The notes: generated from the sequence alone by a model not told the origin. Numbered from the stretch's first letter, positions 16,293 to 24,916 are shown. The stretch is DNA of 41,006 bases from an uncultured Ruminococcus sp. (GCA_902800005.1 CADCCP010000011.1:1-41006); one strand, 5' to 3'. Translations and numbers: made by a program.

Positions 16293-16423
16293 GGAATGAG
16301 AAGTGAGGAATATTTCTTATTCCTCATTTTTTGTTATAAACTGCTCCGTATTTTAATATAAATTTAGCATGGCATGAGGTATACCTCAAAATTTCTCACT
16401 CCTCATTCCTCATTTCTCATTCT
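16291..16423. repeat. Purine-rich short repeat locus A1 (GAGGAATGAG family)
   Basis: Direct purine-rich units (GAGGAATGAG, AAGTGAGGAAT) at 16291-16312 face their reverse complements ATTCCTCA (16319-16326) and CTCACTCCTCATTCCTCATTTCTCATTC (16395-16422). The spacer of about 70 bases is AT-rich. The locus begins at the maf stop codon and ends just before the TTG start of the carboxypeptidase. Related loci occur at 35690-35806, 36627-36652 and 40338-40412. Confidence 0.85.
16304..16335 (+). terminator. Terminator of maf made of repeat sequence
   Basis: TGAGGAATA (16304-16312) pairs perfectly with TATTCCTCA (16318-16326) around TTTCT, and TTTTTT follows. The arms are copies of the GAGGAATGAG repeat family, so repeat DNA provides the terminator. 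Confidence 0.85.
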
Positions 16424-16438
16424 TTCGGGGGTGTTTTT

Positions 16439-17587
16439 TTGAAAAAACTATGTATCGTACTGTCAATATTATTGTGTATACCGTTTTCGATGTCGGTGAA
16501 TGCACTTTCCGACAGTGAGATAACTGCACCGTCAGCCGTACTCATGGATGCTCATACAGGACAGGTTCTCTATGCTAAAAATCCTCATGAAGTCAGGGCT
16601 TGTGCTTCAATTACAAAAGTCATGACATTAACGCTCGTCATGGAAGCCATCGACAGCGGTAAAATATCCCTTTCAGATACCGTCACGACCTCTGCACACG
16701 CTTCATCAATGGGAGGCTCTGATATATGGCTGGAAGTCGGTGAGACCATGACTGTTGATGAAATGGTCAAAGCCACTATTGTTGCAAGTGCCAATGATGC
16801 CGCTGTTGCACTGGCAGAACATATCTGCGGTACAGAAGATGAATTTGTTGTACAGATGAATAAAAAAGCCAAATCTCTCGGCATGAAAGAAACCGTTTTC
16901 AAGAACTGCAACGGTCTTGATGAAGACGGTCATGTTACAAGTGCATATGACGTTGCGGTCATGTCGAGGGAGCTTATCAAACATAAAAAAATATTTGAAT
17001 ACAGTAATATCTGGATGGACGAACTTCGTGGCGGCAAAACACAGCTTGTCAATACAAATAAACTCCTTAAAAGCTATCGTGGCATTACGGGGCTTAAAAC
17101 AGGCACGACTTCACAAGCCGGCAGTTGCATAAGTGCAACAGCAGAACGTGACGGTTTAAGTTTAATTGCCGTTGTTCTCGGAAGCAAAACGGGCAAAGAC
17201 AGATTTTCCGATGCCTCCAAACTCCTCGATCACGGCTTTGCCAATTATGAGATGTATACTCCTGCCATTCCGGAAGGGGCTGTCACAGAGGTAACTGTCA
17301 AAAACGGAATGACCGACAAAATAATGACCTCTGCAAAAACAGATAATTCCGTGCTTATCAAAAAAGGCGATAAAGAGAAAATTTCTGCTGATGTAGTCCT
17401 GCCTAATGAAGTGGAAGCACCTGTGGAAAAAGGGGCGGTCATCGGCAAGATAATATATAAAAACAGCGGTCATCAGATAGCAGAATATCCGATAACCGCT
17501 GCCGAAAATGCAGAACAGATCAATTTCTGGAAAATATTCAAAATTATATTCAGCTTATCAGTCGGGGCTTGCCCGCCTGACTGTTAG
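16439..17587 (+). CDS. D-alanyl-D-alanine carboxypeptidase (PBP5/DacA family), copy 1
   Basis: A 382-residue serine carboxypeptidase that trims the terminal D-Ala of peptidoglycan stem peptides outside the membrane. A signal peptide (MKKLCIVLSILLCIPFSMSVNA) precedes the transpeptidase-like domain with S57-I-T-K60, S117-A-N119 and the KTG box in GLKTGTTSQAG. A PBP5 C-terminal beta domain follows, and the last helix (INFWKIFKIIFSLSV) may anchor the protein at the membrane. It starts at TTG 16439 behind a GGGGG site. Its 3' end overlaps the convergent second carboxypeptidase gene by 38 bases. Confidence 0.92.
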   Translation: MKKLCIVLSILLCIPFSMSVNALSDSEITAPSAVLMDAHTGQVLYAKNPHEVRACASITKVMTLTLVMEAIDSGKISLSDTVTTSAHASSMGGSDIWLEVGETMTVDEMVKATIVASANDAAVALAEHICGTEDEFVVQMNKKAKSLGMKETVFKNCNGLDEDGHVTSAYDVAVMSRELIKHKKIFEYSNIWMDELRGGKTQLVNTNKLLKSYRGITGLKTGTTSQAGSCISATAERDGLSLIAVVLGSKTGKDRFSDASKLLDHGFANYEMYTPAIPEGAVTEVTVKNGMTDKIMTSAKTDNSVLIKKGDKEKISADVVLPNEVEAPVEKGAVIGKIIYKNSGHQIAEYPITAAENAEQINFWKIFKIIFSLSVGACPPDC

Positions 17588-18680
17588 GCACTCCATATCT
17601 GTAGGAAAGTCTGTATAACTTGTATCCCCTCGTGAAAAGCAAATTTGCATCATCATATTTTGCATATCCGTCATAGCCGTCCATTATGACCGCTATCATC
17701 ACATGATCGTCCACCGTTGCAGAAGATATGATACATGAACCTGCCTCATCTGTAAAGCCTGTCTTTAAGCCGTCACAGAACTTGGAATAACAGTTATAAT
17801 AGTCATTCAGCATAAGATTACCGTTCACCCAATACATCATACCGCCTTTTACAAGTTCCCTTTCCGCATAATGCGTACTGCATGACTTTGCTATGATCGG
17901 CACACTTTTTGCATAAGCACTGATCTTTGCAAGGTCTTTTGCAGTCGTGTAATGATTCGGACTGTGCCAGCCGTCAGGATTGACAAATTTTGAATTTACC
18001 GCTCCAAGCTGCTGTGCCGCCTCATTCATCAACTCTACAAAAAAATTCAGTGCATCTTTATTGGACATCTTCGGATCATTCTTATATATCCTTGAGCAAT
18101 TCACTGCCATCGCATATGCAGAATCATTGCCCGACGGCAACATCATGGCATCCATCAAATCCGAAAACGTCAATTTCATCCCTATTTCAAGTCCTGCTGT
18201 ACTTGACTCCTCACCTATCATCTTTATTTCATTACCGACCGTTATAACTGTATCAGGATCGGTAATTATTTTTGTTGCAACTATCGCTGTCAGCAATTTC
18301 GTTGTACTTGCGGGATAGCATTTTTTATCCGCATTTTCCTCAAACAATATCTCGTCTGTTGTCATGTCATAAAGCACCGAATATTCTGCTCTTACATCTT
18401 TTATCAGATTTTTATATATCTTATCCGAAAATTTTGACGTATTCACAGTGAACTTCCCTGACGGTTCATACACAGGTCTGTTCGGATCGTAATTCGGCTC
18501 TATCACAAGTTCGGGCAGTTCTGCAAGAGGTACTTCTTTGACGGCATTACTGATATTCTGCTGATGTCTCTGCACATCAAAGTAATACAGCGTTCCGCCT
18601 GCACCTGCAAGCACCGCTGCTGTACATATGAGCGATATGACCGTTATTCTGAATTTCTTTGACTTTCTGCCATCGGACAT
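17550..18680 (-). CDS. D-alanyl-D-alanine carboxypeptidase (PBP5/DacA family), copy 2
   Basis: A 376-residue DacA-type enzyme. After a short basic start, one hydrophobic segment (about residues 12-33) acts as signal anchor; a proline-rich linker leads to the catalytic domain with S125-T-T-K128, S183-G-N185 and KTG in DGLKTGFTDEAG. It lacks the long C-terminal beta domain seen in copy 1. It is last in the holB-ricT operon, 29 bases after an unknown protein gene. The two carboxypeptidases are convergent and share 38 bases at their 3' ends. They are clearly different in sequence, so this is not a recent duplication. Confidence 0.92.
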   Translation of the reverse strand: MSDGRKSKKFRITVISLICTAAVLAGAGGTLYYFDVQRHQQNISNAVKEVPLAELPELVIEPNYDPNRPVYEPSGKFTVNTSKFSDKIYKNLIKDVRAEYSVLYDMTTDEILFEENADKKCYPASTTKLLTAIVATKIITDPDTVITVGNEIKMIGEESSTAGLEIGMKLTFSDLMDAMMLPSGNDSAYAMAVNCSRIYKNDPKMSNKDALNFFVELMNEAAQQLGAVNSKFVNPDGWHSPNHYTTAKDLAKISAYAKSVPIIAKSCSTHYAERELVKGGMMYWVNGNLMLNDYYNCYSKFCDGLKTGFTDEAGSCIISSATVDDHVMIAVIMDGYDGYAKYDDANLLFTRGYKLYRLSYRYGVPNSQAGKPRLIS

Positions 18681-18709
18681 ACTGCCACTCCCCCATGCAT
18701 TTCTTTATC

Positions 18710-19264
18710 TTATGCCCAATCATCTTCCGATACAGGCACTCTTATCCCTACAAGTATATACTGCTCCCACAAATACCACTTATCACCCTTTTTTCTGAGG
18801 ACGATCTGTCTCGGACTGTCAGCACCGCCTGAACGTACATTCAGCTTTGCATAGCCCTCATTCTGATATGTGTATGCATCTTCAAAAAATGTTATTTTAT
18901 AAGGCTCATTCGGACGGTATCCATTGGACGGCTCTGCACCCTCAAAATACGAAAACGGCAGATATGCTTTTCCCGACAGCCTGTCGTTGATGAACTGTAT
19001 GTCATAGTTTGAAAGCGGCTTCGGTCCTTTCAGGAAATTCAGCATTTCTTTTCCCGCCTCTTTATCCACCGCATAACAGCAATATGCACATACTGCAAGT
19101 GCCGCTGTCATAAACGGCGTGGAAAGTGATGCTTCCGGCAATTTCTGCATATCCGACAAATTTTCCGGCAACTGCTCAAACGTGACTGTCACACTTTTGG
19201 GAGTATTGTCTTTTTTTTCCTGTTCCGATCTTGCATTGTTCTGCATTCTGTCAAAAAGTCCCAT
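18710..19264 (-). CDS. Conserved hypothetical protein between ricT and dacA
   Basis: A 184-residue protein that I cannot assign with certainty. It starts MGLFDRMQNN, then has a polar linker, a helical region with an AVCAYCCYAVDKEAGKEMLN segment, and a beta-rich C-terminal half with aromatic residues (PYKITFFEDAYTYQNEGYAKL, GDKWYLWEQYILVGIRVP). It has no signal peptide or clear membrane helix. Proteins of this general look (GLFD start, WYLWEQ near the end) occur as uncharacterised DUF families in Ruminococcus and relatives. It is co-transcribed with holB and ricT upstream (16-base gap) and a carboxypeptidase downstream. Confidence 0.8.
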   Translation of the reverse strand: MGLFDRMQNNARSEQEKKDNTPKSVTVTFEQLPENLSDMQKLPEASLSTPFMTAALAVCAYCCYAVDKEAGKEMLNFLKGPKPLSNYDIQFINDRLSGKAYLPFSYFEGAEPSNGYRPNEPYKITFFEDAYTYQNEGYAKLNVRSGGADSPRQIVLRKKGDKWYLWEQYILVGIRVPVSEDDWA

Positions 19265-19280
19265 GCCGAAACATCTCCTT

Positions 19281-20150
19281 TTAATTGTTCTCCAATTTTT
19301 TCAGCTTTTCAAATTCAGCTTTGTCCACTTTGATCTGTGCGTCTTTTATCAGCGTTACATCAGATACTTTATACGTTCTTGCCGCTGCATTCATCGATTT
19401 ATGCAATGATACCGTCAACATTCCCGTTATCAAATTCACATCTACGACATTTCCCTTTCCGTCAGGTGTATTCACGATCGCACCTATCTTCGGCGTTATC
19501 TTCAACAGGTCACTGTAAACGTCCTGCTCATATTTCAAACAGCACATAAGTCTGCCGCACGTTCCCGATATTTTTGTAGGATTGAGTATCATGCCCTGTT
19601 CCTTTGCCATCTTGATGGAAACGGGCTGGAAATCTCCCAAAAACGTATTACAGCAGAAAGGTCTGCCGCATATGCCAAGTCCGCCTGTCATCTTCGCTTC
19701 ATCACGAACACCTATCTGTCTTAACTCTATCCTCGTCCTGAATACATATGCAAGATCCTTGACAAGCTCTCTGAAATCCACTCTGCCGTCTGCTGTGAAG
19801 TAAAACATTATCTTGTTTCCGTCAAAAGTGTACTCAACATTCACCAGCTTCATTTCAAGATCATGAAGTTTTATCTTCTGACAGCATATATCAAACGCTT
19901 TTTTTTCTTTTTCCCTGTTATCTGCAACAGTTTTCATATCCTTTTCCGTTGCGATCCTTATGATGCCTTTGAGCGGCTGCGGTATCTCGTCATCGGGCAG
20001 AAGTCTGTTTGACATCACCACTTCTCCACATTCAACACCCTTCATTGTTTCAACTATCACATACTTTCCCTTTTCTATATTCTCACCCTTCGGATCAAAA
20101 TAATATATCTTTCCTGCATCCCTGAATCTTACTCCTATTATATAACCCAT
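19281..20150 (-). CDS. ricT: RicT/YaaT, PSP1-domain regulatory protein
   Basis: A 289-residue PSP1-family protein matching RicT (YaaT) of Bacillus, part of the Ric (YaaT-YlbF-YmcA) complex that binds iron-sulfur clusters and works with RNase Y in mRNA processing; it affects sporulation and competence there. The cysteine-rich core is present: GICGRPFCCNTFLGDF and TCGRLMCCLKYEQ, plus the N-terminal VRFRDAGKIYYFDP beta segment. It lies 18 bases after holB, the same pairing as in Bacillus (holB-yaaT). Partner genes are not in the window. Confidence 0.93.
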   Translation of the reverse strand: MGYIIGVRFRDAGKIYYFDPKGENIEKGKYVIVETMKGVECGEVVMSNRLLPDDEIPQPLKGIIRIATEKDMKTVADNREKEKKAFDICCQKIKLHDLEMKLVNVEYTFDGNKIMFYFTADGRVDFRELVKDLAYVFRTRIELRQIGVRDEAKMTGGLGICGRPFCCNTFLGDFQPVSIKMAKEQGMILNPTKISGTCGRLMCCLKYEQDVYSDLLKITPKIGAIVNTPDGKGNVVDVNLITGMLTVSLHKSMNAAARTYKVSDVTLIKDAQIKVDKAEFEKLKKLENN

Positions 20151-20168
20151 TTCATTCCCTCCGTATTT

Positions 20169-21125
20169 TCATGTTCTCAGCACAGAACTCAGCCATGTGC
20201 AGAACAAATTCAAGTTGACATTTGTATTAAGTATCTTTCTGGCATACCGTATATTTTCGGCTGTTTCTGCAATACGTTTTTTGGAATATCTTTCTGCGGT
20301 GTCGTTAGCTGTATGAGAGGAAACTTTAACTCCCGCTGCCGCCTTCATGCAGTCTGCTGCGATCTCCGTCATGCAGTCAAGCACATTCACAGCAAAATTT
20401 CTGTCTGCCGCAAGCCTGCCCGTCAGTGTCAGAAGGGCATATTCCGTTGACTGCGTGGCAGCAAGGAATATATCCTCTGCCAATTTCCGAGCCTCCTCAC
20501 CGCCGCTCTCTATCATCTGCAAAGTCATTCCGATATTTCCGTCACATATCTCTGCGATATGCCTTATTTCGTCAATATCTTTATTCGGAAATCTCTTTTC
20601 GGCAATTTTCACCGCATTCCCAACACCTGCCGGATACAGTGAAAATATCCTCGACCTTGAACGCACCGTTTGCAGCATTGATGATGCAGACTTCACTGTC
20701 ATGATAAACTGCACGTTTTTCGGCGGTTCTTCAAGCACTTTCAAAAATGCATTCTGTGCCGATACAAGCATTTTTTCACAGTTCGATAAAATATAAACTT
20801 TCATCGGAGCTTCATTCGGCTTTATATATGCCTCTGACCTGATATTCCTTATCGAATCCACAGACAACTCTTTCTTTTCACCGTCTGCATAAAATATATC
20901 CGGATGTATTTTCTTTTGTGCCTTCATGCAGCCGTTGCAGACACCGCACGGTCTGCCGCTGTCTGCCCTGCATACACAATATTGTGCTATTATATCCGCA
21001 AGCGTTCTTTTGCCTGTGCCTGCCGCTCCCTCTATGATGATCGCATGGGGCAGTGTTCCTCTCTTCATGTTCTCCCCAAGCTCATATTTCAATTCCGCAT
21101 TCCCTGCAAATTCCGTCAGCAACAT
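20169..21125 (-). CDS. holB: DNA polymerase III delta' subunit
   Basis: A 318-residue clamp-loader subunit. The AAA+ P-loop is GAAGTGKRT, followed by a zinc module with four cysteines (CVCRADSGRPCGVCNGC) and the VLEEPP segment typical of DnaX/HolB proteins (NAFLKVLEEPPKNVQF). The C-terminal collar domain is compact. It is the first gene of the holB-ricT-unknown-dacA operon and has its own promoter, which overlaps the divergent AAA-CYTH promoter. Confidence 0.93.
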   Translation of the reverse strand: MLLTEFAGNAELKYELGENMKRGTLPHAIIIEGAAGTGKRTLADIIAQYCVCRADSGRPCGVCNGCMKAQKKIHPDIFYADGEKKELSVDSIRNIRSEAYIKPNEAPMKVYILSNCEKMLVSAQNAFLKVLEEPPKNVQFIMTVKSASSMLQTVRSRSRIFSLYPAGVGNAVKIAEKRFPNKDIDEIRHIAEICDGNIGMTLQMIESGGEEARKLAEDIFLAATQSTEYALLTLTGRLAADRNFAVNVLDCMTEIAADCMKAAAGVKVSSHTANDTAERYSKKRIAETAENIRYARKILNTNVNLNLFCTWLSSVLRT

Positions 21126-21159
21126 AAAAAACTATCTCCAAAAAAAATTTTGCACCTCT

Positions 21160-21188
21160 ATTATAAACTATTCTTATTGATTTTACAA
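21160..21188 (-). promoter_or_regulatory. Promoter of the holB operon
   Basis: On the minus strand TTGTAA (21188-21183), a 17-base spacer and TATAAT (21165-21160). It interleaves with the plus-strand promoter at 21177-21205. Confidence 0.8.
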
Positions 21189-21205
21189 GAATTTTTAGTT
21201 ATAAT
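21177..21205 (+). promoter_or_regulatory. Promoter of the AAA-CYTH gene
   Basis: TTGATT (21177-21182), a 17-base spacer and TATAAT (21200-21205). Its -35 region overlaps the divergent holB promoter, so simultaneous polymerase binding is unlikely. Confidence 0.8.
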
Positions 21206-21239
21206 AGTAACAAAGTTTTTTCAAGGAGACAAAAAAATC

Positions 21240-22334
21240 ATGGAAATCATTAAAATGGTAATAACAGGCGGTCCGTGTGCTGGCAAGTCAACTGCTATGA
21301 GCCGTATACAAAATACCCTTGCCAACATGGGCTACAAAGCCCTTTTCATCGGCGAAACCGCTACAGAACTCATTACAGGCGGTGTCGCCCCGTGGACTTG
21401 CGGCACAAATGCTCAATATCAGAGTTTTCAAATGAAACTCCAAATTGAAAAAGAAAAGATATTTGAACAAGCCGCCCTTACCATGAATGCCGATAAAATT
21501 CTCATTATATGCGACAGGGGCGTTATGGATAACAAGGCTTATATGCAGAAAGAAGAATTTGAGCACGTTCTCAAAGAAGCAAATGCCAATGAAGTGGAAC
21601 TGCGTGACGGATATGATGCCGTTTTTCACCTGGTCACTGCTGCCAAAGGTGCTGAACAATTCTATACCACCATCAATAACACCGCCCGTACCGAAACCCC
21701 TGAACAAGCTATCATGCTTGACAATAAAATAATATCTGCATGGACAGGTCACCCTCATTTCAGAGTGATAGACAATTCCTACGACTTTGAAACAAAAATA
21801 AGAAAACTCATTACAGAAATTCTCGGCTTTCTCGGCGAACCCGAACCCCTTGAGATCGAACGCAAATATCTCATAGAATATCCCGATACCGATATGCTTG
21901 AAAACATGGACAACTGCGAAAAAGTCGAGATAATCCAAACTTATCTCCATTCCCCCGACCAAAATCAACAAATACGTTTAAGACAGCGTGGTATTAACGG
22001 TCATTACGTCTACTTCCAGACTATCAAAAAAGACATTACCGCTATGAAACGCATTGAAATCGAAAACCGTCTTACCAAAGACGAATATCTGAAATTACTC
22101 ATGTCTGCCGACACTTCAAAACGTCAGATACGCAAAAACCGTTATTGCCTTACTTATCAAAATCAATACTTTGAAATAGACGTTTTCCCGTTCTGGAAAG
22201 ACAAGGCTATCATGGAAATTGAACTCAGTGATGAAAATTCCCCTATCGTTTTCCCCGACTTCATCAAGATCATTCGTGAAGTCACTACCGAAAAGGAATA
22301 TAAAAATTCATCTCTTGCACAGCACATTATTTGA
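21240..22334 (+). CDS. AAA-type ATPase fused to a CYTH triphosphate-tunnel domain
   Basis: A 364-residue two-domain protein. Residues 1 to about 195 are a P-loop NTPase (Walker A GGPCAGKST at 10-18, a CDRGVMDNKAYM segment) of the AAA_28 type. Residues about 200-364 are a CYTH domain starting with the ExExK hallmark as EIERKYLI and ending with paired acidic/basic strands (MEIELSD). CYTH enzymes hydrolyse triphosphate groups such as thiamine triphosphate or tripolyphosphate with a divalent metal. The fusion suggests an NTP-dependent kinase or phosphatase pair acting on a phosphorylated small molecule, but the substrate is unknown. The start is ATG 21240 behind AAGGAG; the open frame upstream to 20904 runs over the promoter and antisense to holB. 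The 3' end overlaps the convergent symporter gene by 27 bases. Confidence 0.88.
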   Translation: MEIIKMVITGGPCAGKSTAMSRIQNTLANMGYKALFIGETATELITGGVAPWTCGTNAQYQSFQMKLQIEKEKIFEQAALTMNADKILIICDRGVMDNKAYMQKEEFEHVLKEANANEVELRDGYDAVFHLVTAAKGAEQFYTTINNTARTETPEQAIMLDNKIISAWTGHPHFRVIDNSYDFETKIRKLITEILGFLGEPEPLEIERKYLIEYPDTDMLENMDNCEKVEIIQTYLHSPDQNQQIRLRQRGINGHYVYFQTIKKDITAMKRIEIENRLTKDEYLKLLMSADTSKRQIRKNRYCLTYQNQYFEIDVFPFWKDKAIMEIELSDENSPIVFPDFIKIIREVTTEKEYKNSSLAQHII

Positions 22335-23651
22335 CAATTCCCTGTAATTCACCTGTTTTGACAAAAATACCAATGCAATTATATTCGGTATTGCCATCAA
22401 GCCGTTGAACGTGTCCGAGATCTCCCATACAAGCGTTATTCCCGTGACGCACCCTGCATATACGACTATCGCATATATCACTCTGTAAACTTTTATATAT
22501 CTCCCGTTCGTCAGATATTCAAAACTCTTTTCCCCGTAATATGACCATGATATGAGCGTTGCAAATGCAAACATAACTATTGACAGCGATATAAATATAT
22601 TTCCTGCGATCCCCAAAACACTTTCAAATGAATATGTGCTTAATTTTATGCCGTCAAGTTCCGTCTTGTCGGCATTTGTCGTTAATATGCAAAGTGCCAT
22701 TAAAGTACACATAACTATCGTATCTACGAATACCTGAAATATCCCCCACATTCCCTGCTGATATGCTCCGTCACTGTCTGCCGCCGAATGTACGATAGGT
22801 GAACTTCCCAAACCTGCCTCATTTGAGAAAACTCCCCTTGAAATCCCATATTTCACCGCTCTTGACATTCCGTAACCCATGAATCCCCCTGCCGCTGCTC
22901 TGAGATCAAATGCTTGTGTAAATATCTCCCCGAATGCAGTCGGTATCTCCCTGAAATTCACACATATTACTATCAAAACAACAACAGTATATATCACCGC
23001 CATGAACGGTACTAATTTTTCCGTTAAGCCCGAAATCCTGTCTATACCCCCGAATATTATCACTCCAACAAGTACAGCCAATATTATTCCGCTTATTTTC
23101 GGAGATATGCCAAAGTTTTCCAACGCTCCCGATACGGAATTTGCCTGTGTCATGTTTCCCATGCCGAATGCCGCCAATGTGCAAAATACCGCAAATATAA
23201 CTGCCAGCCATTTGCATTTCATGCCCCTCTCTATATAGTACATAGGTCCGCCGACATATTTTCCGTTTCGCTTTACTCTGTACTTCATGCCTAAAACATT
23301 CTCTGCAAGTACGGTTGACATTCCGAAAAATGCCGCTGTCCACATCCAGAATATCGCTCCTGCACCGCCCAAAGCTATTGCATTGGCGACTCCTACGATA
23401 TTTCCCGTACCTATCGAACCTGCCAATGCCGTTGCAACTGCACGAAATGGCGATATTTTTTCATTTGTCGAACTCCCCTTTGCTTTTAAAAATGACATTG
23501 CCGTATGTTTCCACCATGTTCCGAAATGCACTATGGGGAAAAATCTCAATTTCACCGTGAAGAATATCCCTATCCCCAACAGCATTATCAATGTGTATTT
23601 GCCCCATACTATTTTATTGACAAACCCGTTTATATCCGCTATTATCTGCAT
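22308..23651 (-). CDS. Sodium:alanine (AGCS) symporter
   Basis: A 447-residue transporter of the alanine/glycine:cation symporter family. The family signature is visible as ATALAGSIGTGNIVGVANAI, followed by GAIFWMWTAAFFGM and the GGPMYYIERGM loop. About ten or eleven membrane segments are visible throughout. It imports D/L-alanine or glycine with Na+ (or H+). It is monocistronic, convergent with the AAA-CYTH gene (27-base overlap) and divergent from prfB. The substrate is inferred from the family. Confidence 0.93.
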   Translation of the reverse strand: MQIIADINGFVNKIVWGKYTLIMLLGIGIFFTVKLRFFPIVHFGTWWKHTAMSFLKAKGSSTNEKISPFRAVATALAGSIGTGNIVGVANAIALGGAGAIFWMWTAAFFGMSTVLAENVLGMKYRVKRNGKYVGGPMYYIERGMKCKWLAVIFAVFCTLAAFGMGNMTQANSVSGALENFGISPKISGIILAVLVGVIIFGGIDRISGLTEKLVPFMAVIYTVVVLIVICVNFREIPTAFGEIFTQAFDLRAAAGGFMGYGMSRAVKYGISRGVFSNEAGLGSSPIVHSAADSDGAYQQGMWGIFQVFVDTIVMCTLMALCILTTNADKTELDGIKLSTYSFESVLGIAGNIFISLSIVMFAFATLISWSYYGEKSFEYLTNGRYIKVYRVIYAIVVYAGCVTGITLVWEISDTFNGLMAIPNIIALVFLSKQVNYRELSNNVLCKR

Positions 23652-23710
23652 ATCATCACCGTTTTGAAAAAGTTTTTGCTAAATACTATGCAAAAAAAGT
23701 TATTTTTATC

Positions 23711-23739
23711 TTTACAACCGGCAACTTTTCCTTTATAAT
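23711..23739 (+). promoter_or_regulatory. Promoter of prfB
   Basis: TTTACA (23711-23716), a 17-base spacer and TATAAT (23734-23739). It is followed by an AAAGGGG ribosome site. Confidence 0.82.
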
Positions 23740-23774
23740 ATATAAATTGAGATAAATTATAAAGGGGAATATAT

Positions 23775-24908
23775 ATGATACAGTTTGAGGAATTGAAATT
23801 GCAGCTTGAACAGCTTGAACCCGATATTAAAGAATTGTCAAATGCTCTCGGTCTTGACAAGCTCAAAATGGAAATAGAACAGCTTGAACAGAGGGCTGCA
23901 CAGCCGGGTTTCTGGGACGATGCCGAAAATTCACAAAAGATACTTCAAAAAACAGGTGCTTTGAAAAATAAAGTTGAAGCGTATGATAATCTTGTCGCCG
24001 CCTATGACGATACTCTTGCACTCATCGAACTTGCAAATGAAGAAGAAGATCTATCACTTTTAGAGGAAGCTCAGGCTGAATTCGACAAAGTGAAAACAGA
24101 CCTTGATGCACAGCGTTTACAGACACTTCTGACAGGTGAATATGACTCTAAAAATGCCATTCTGACATTCCATGCAGGTGCAGGCGGTACTGAGGCTCAG
24201 GACTGGGCAGAAATGCTTTACAGAATGTATAACAGATGGGCTGAACGCCATAACTTCAAAGTCAAGGAAGTCGATTATCTTGACGGTGAAGAGGCAGGCT
24301 TGAAAAGTGCCGTACTTCTCATTGAAGGTGAAAATGCCTACGGTTATTTAAAGAGCGAATCGGGTGTACATCGTCTTGTCAGGGTATCCCCCTTTGACGC
24401 TTCAGGCAGACGACATACTTCTTTTGCATCACTTGAAGTCATGCCCGAAATAGACAATACTATCAATATAGAGATACGTCCCGAAGATATTAAAATGGAC
24501 GTTTATCGTGCCAGCGGTGCAGGCGGTCAGAAAGTCAATAAAACATCTTCCGCTGTACGTCTTACTCATATCCCGACAGGTATCGTTGTTGCATCTCAGG
24601 TCGAGAGAAGCCAGTATCAGAACCGTGACGTTGCCATGACTATGCTTAAATCTAAACTCCTTGAAATAAAGGAAAGAGAACATCTTGAAAAAATAGAGGA
24701 TATAAAAGGCGTTCAGAAAGAGATCGCATGGGGGGCACAGATACGTTCCTATGTATTCATGCCCTACACAATGGTCAAGGACCACAGAACGAGCTTTGAA
24801 ACAGGTAATATCAATGCCGTTATGGACGGCGATATTGACGGCTTTATAAATGCCTATCTCAAAGCCGCAAGCCTTAACAAACTCCATGAAGATTTCGATG
24901 AAGAGTAA
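23775..24908 (+). CDS. prfB: Peptide chain release factor 2
   Basis: A 377-residue RF2 that recognises UGA and UAA stop codons and releases the nascent peptide. The anticodon-like tripeptide SPF is in RVSPFDASGRRHTS, and the catalytic GGQ is in ASGAGGQKVNKTSS. The N-terminal coiled coil is complete in one frame (MIQFEELKLQLEQLEPD to EQRAAQPGFWDD). The in-frame UGA and CUUUGA slip site that give the programmed +1 frameshift in many bacteria are absent, so this gene seems to lack that autoregulation. It stands alone with its own promoter and terminator. Confidence 0.96.
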   Translation: MIQFEELKLQLEQLEPDIKELSNALGLDKLKMEIEQLEQRAAQPGFWDDAENSQKILQKTGALKNKVEAYDNLVAAYDDTLALIELANEEEDLSLLEEAQAEFDKVKTDLDAQRLQTLLTGEYDSKNAILTFHAGAGGTEAQDWAEMLYRMYNRWAERHNFKVKEVDYLDGEEAGLKSAVLLIEGENAYGYLKSESGVHRLVRVSPFDASGRRHTSFASLEVMPEIDNTINIEIRPEDIKMDVYRASGAGGQKVNKTSSAVRLTHIPTGIVVASQVERSQYQNRDVAMTMLKSKLLEIKEREHLEKIEDIKGVQKEIAWGAQIRSYVFMPYTMVKDHRTSFETGNINAVMDGDIDGFINAYLKAASLNKLHEDFDEE

Positions 24909-24916
24909 ATTTTCCC

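Noticed and set aside
20904-21239. N-terminal extension of the AAA-CYTH protein
   Set aside because: It is antisense to holB and runs through both promoters; ATG 21240 has a good ribosome site and the protein fold starts there.
21288-21971. 227-codon minus-strand open frame
   Set aside because: It is the antisense shadow of the AAA-CYTH gene, with no start signal or domain.
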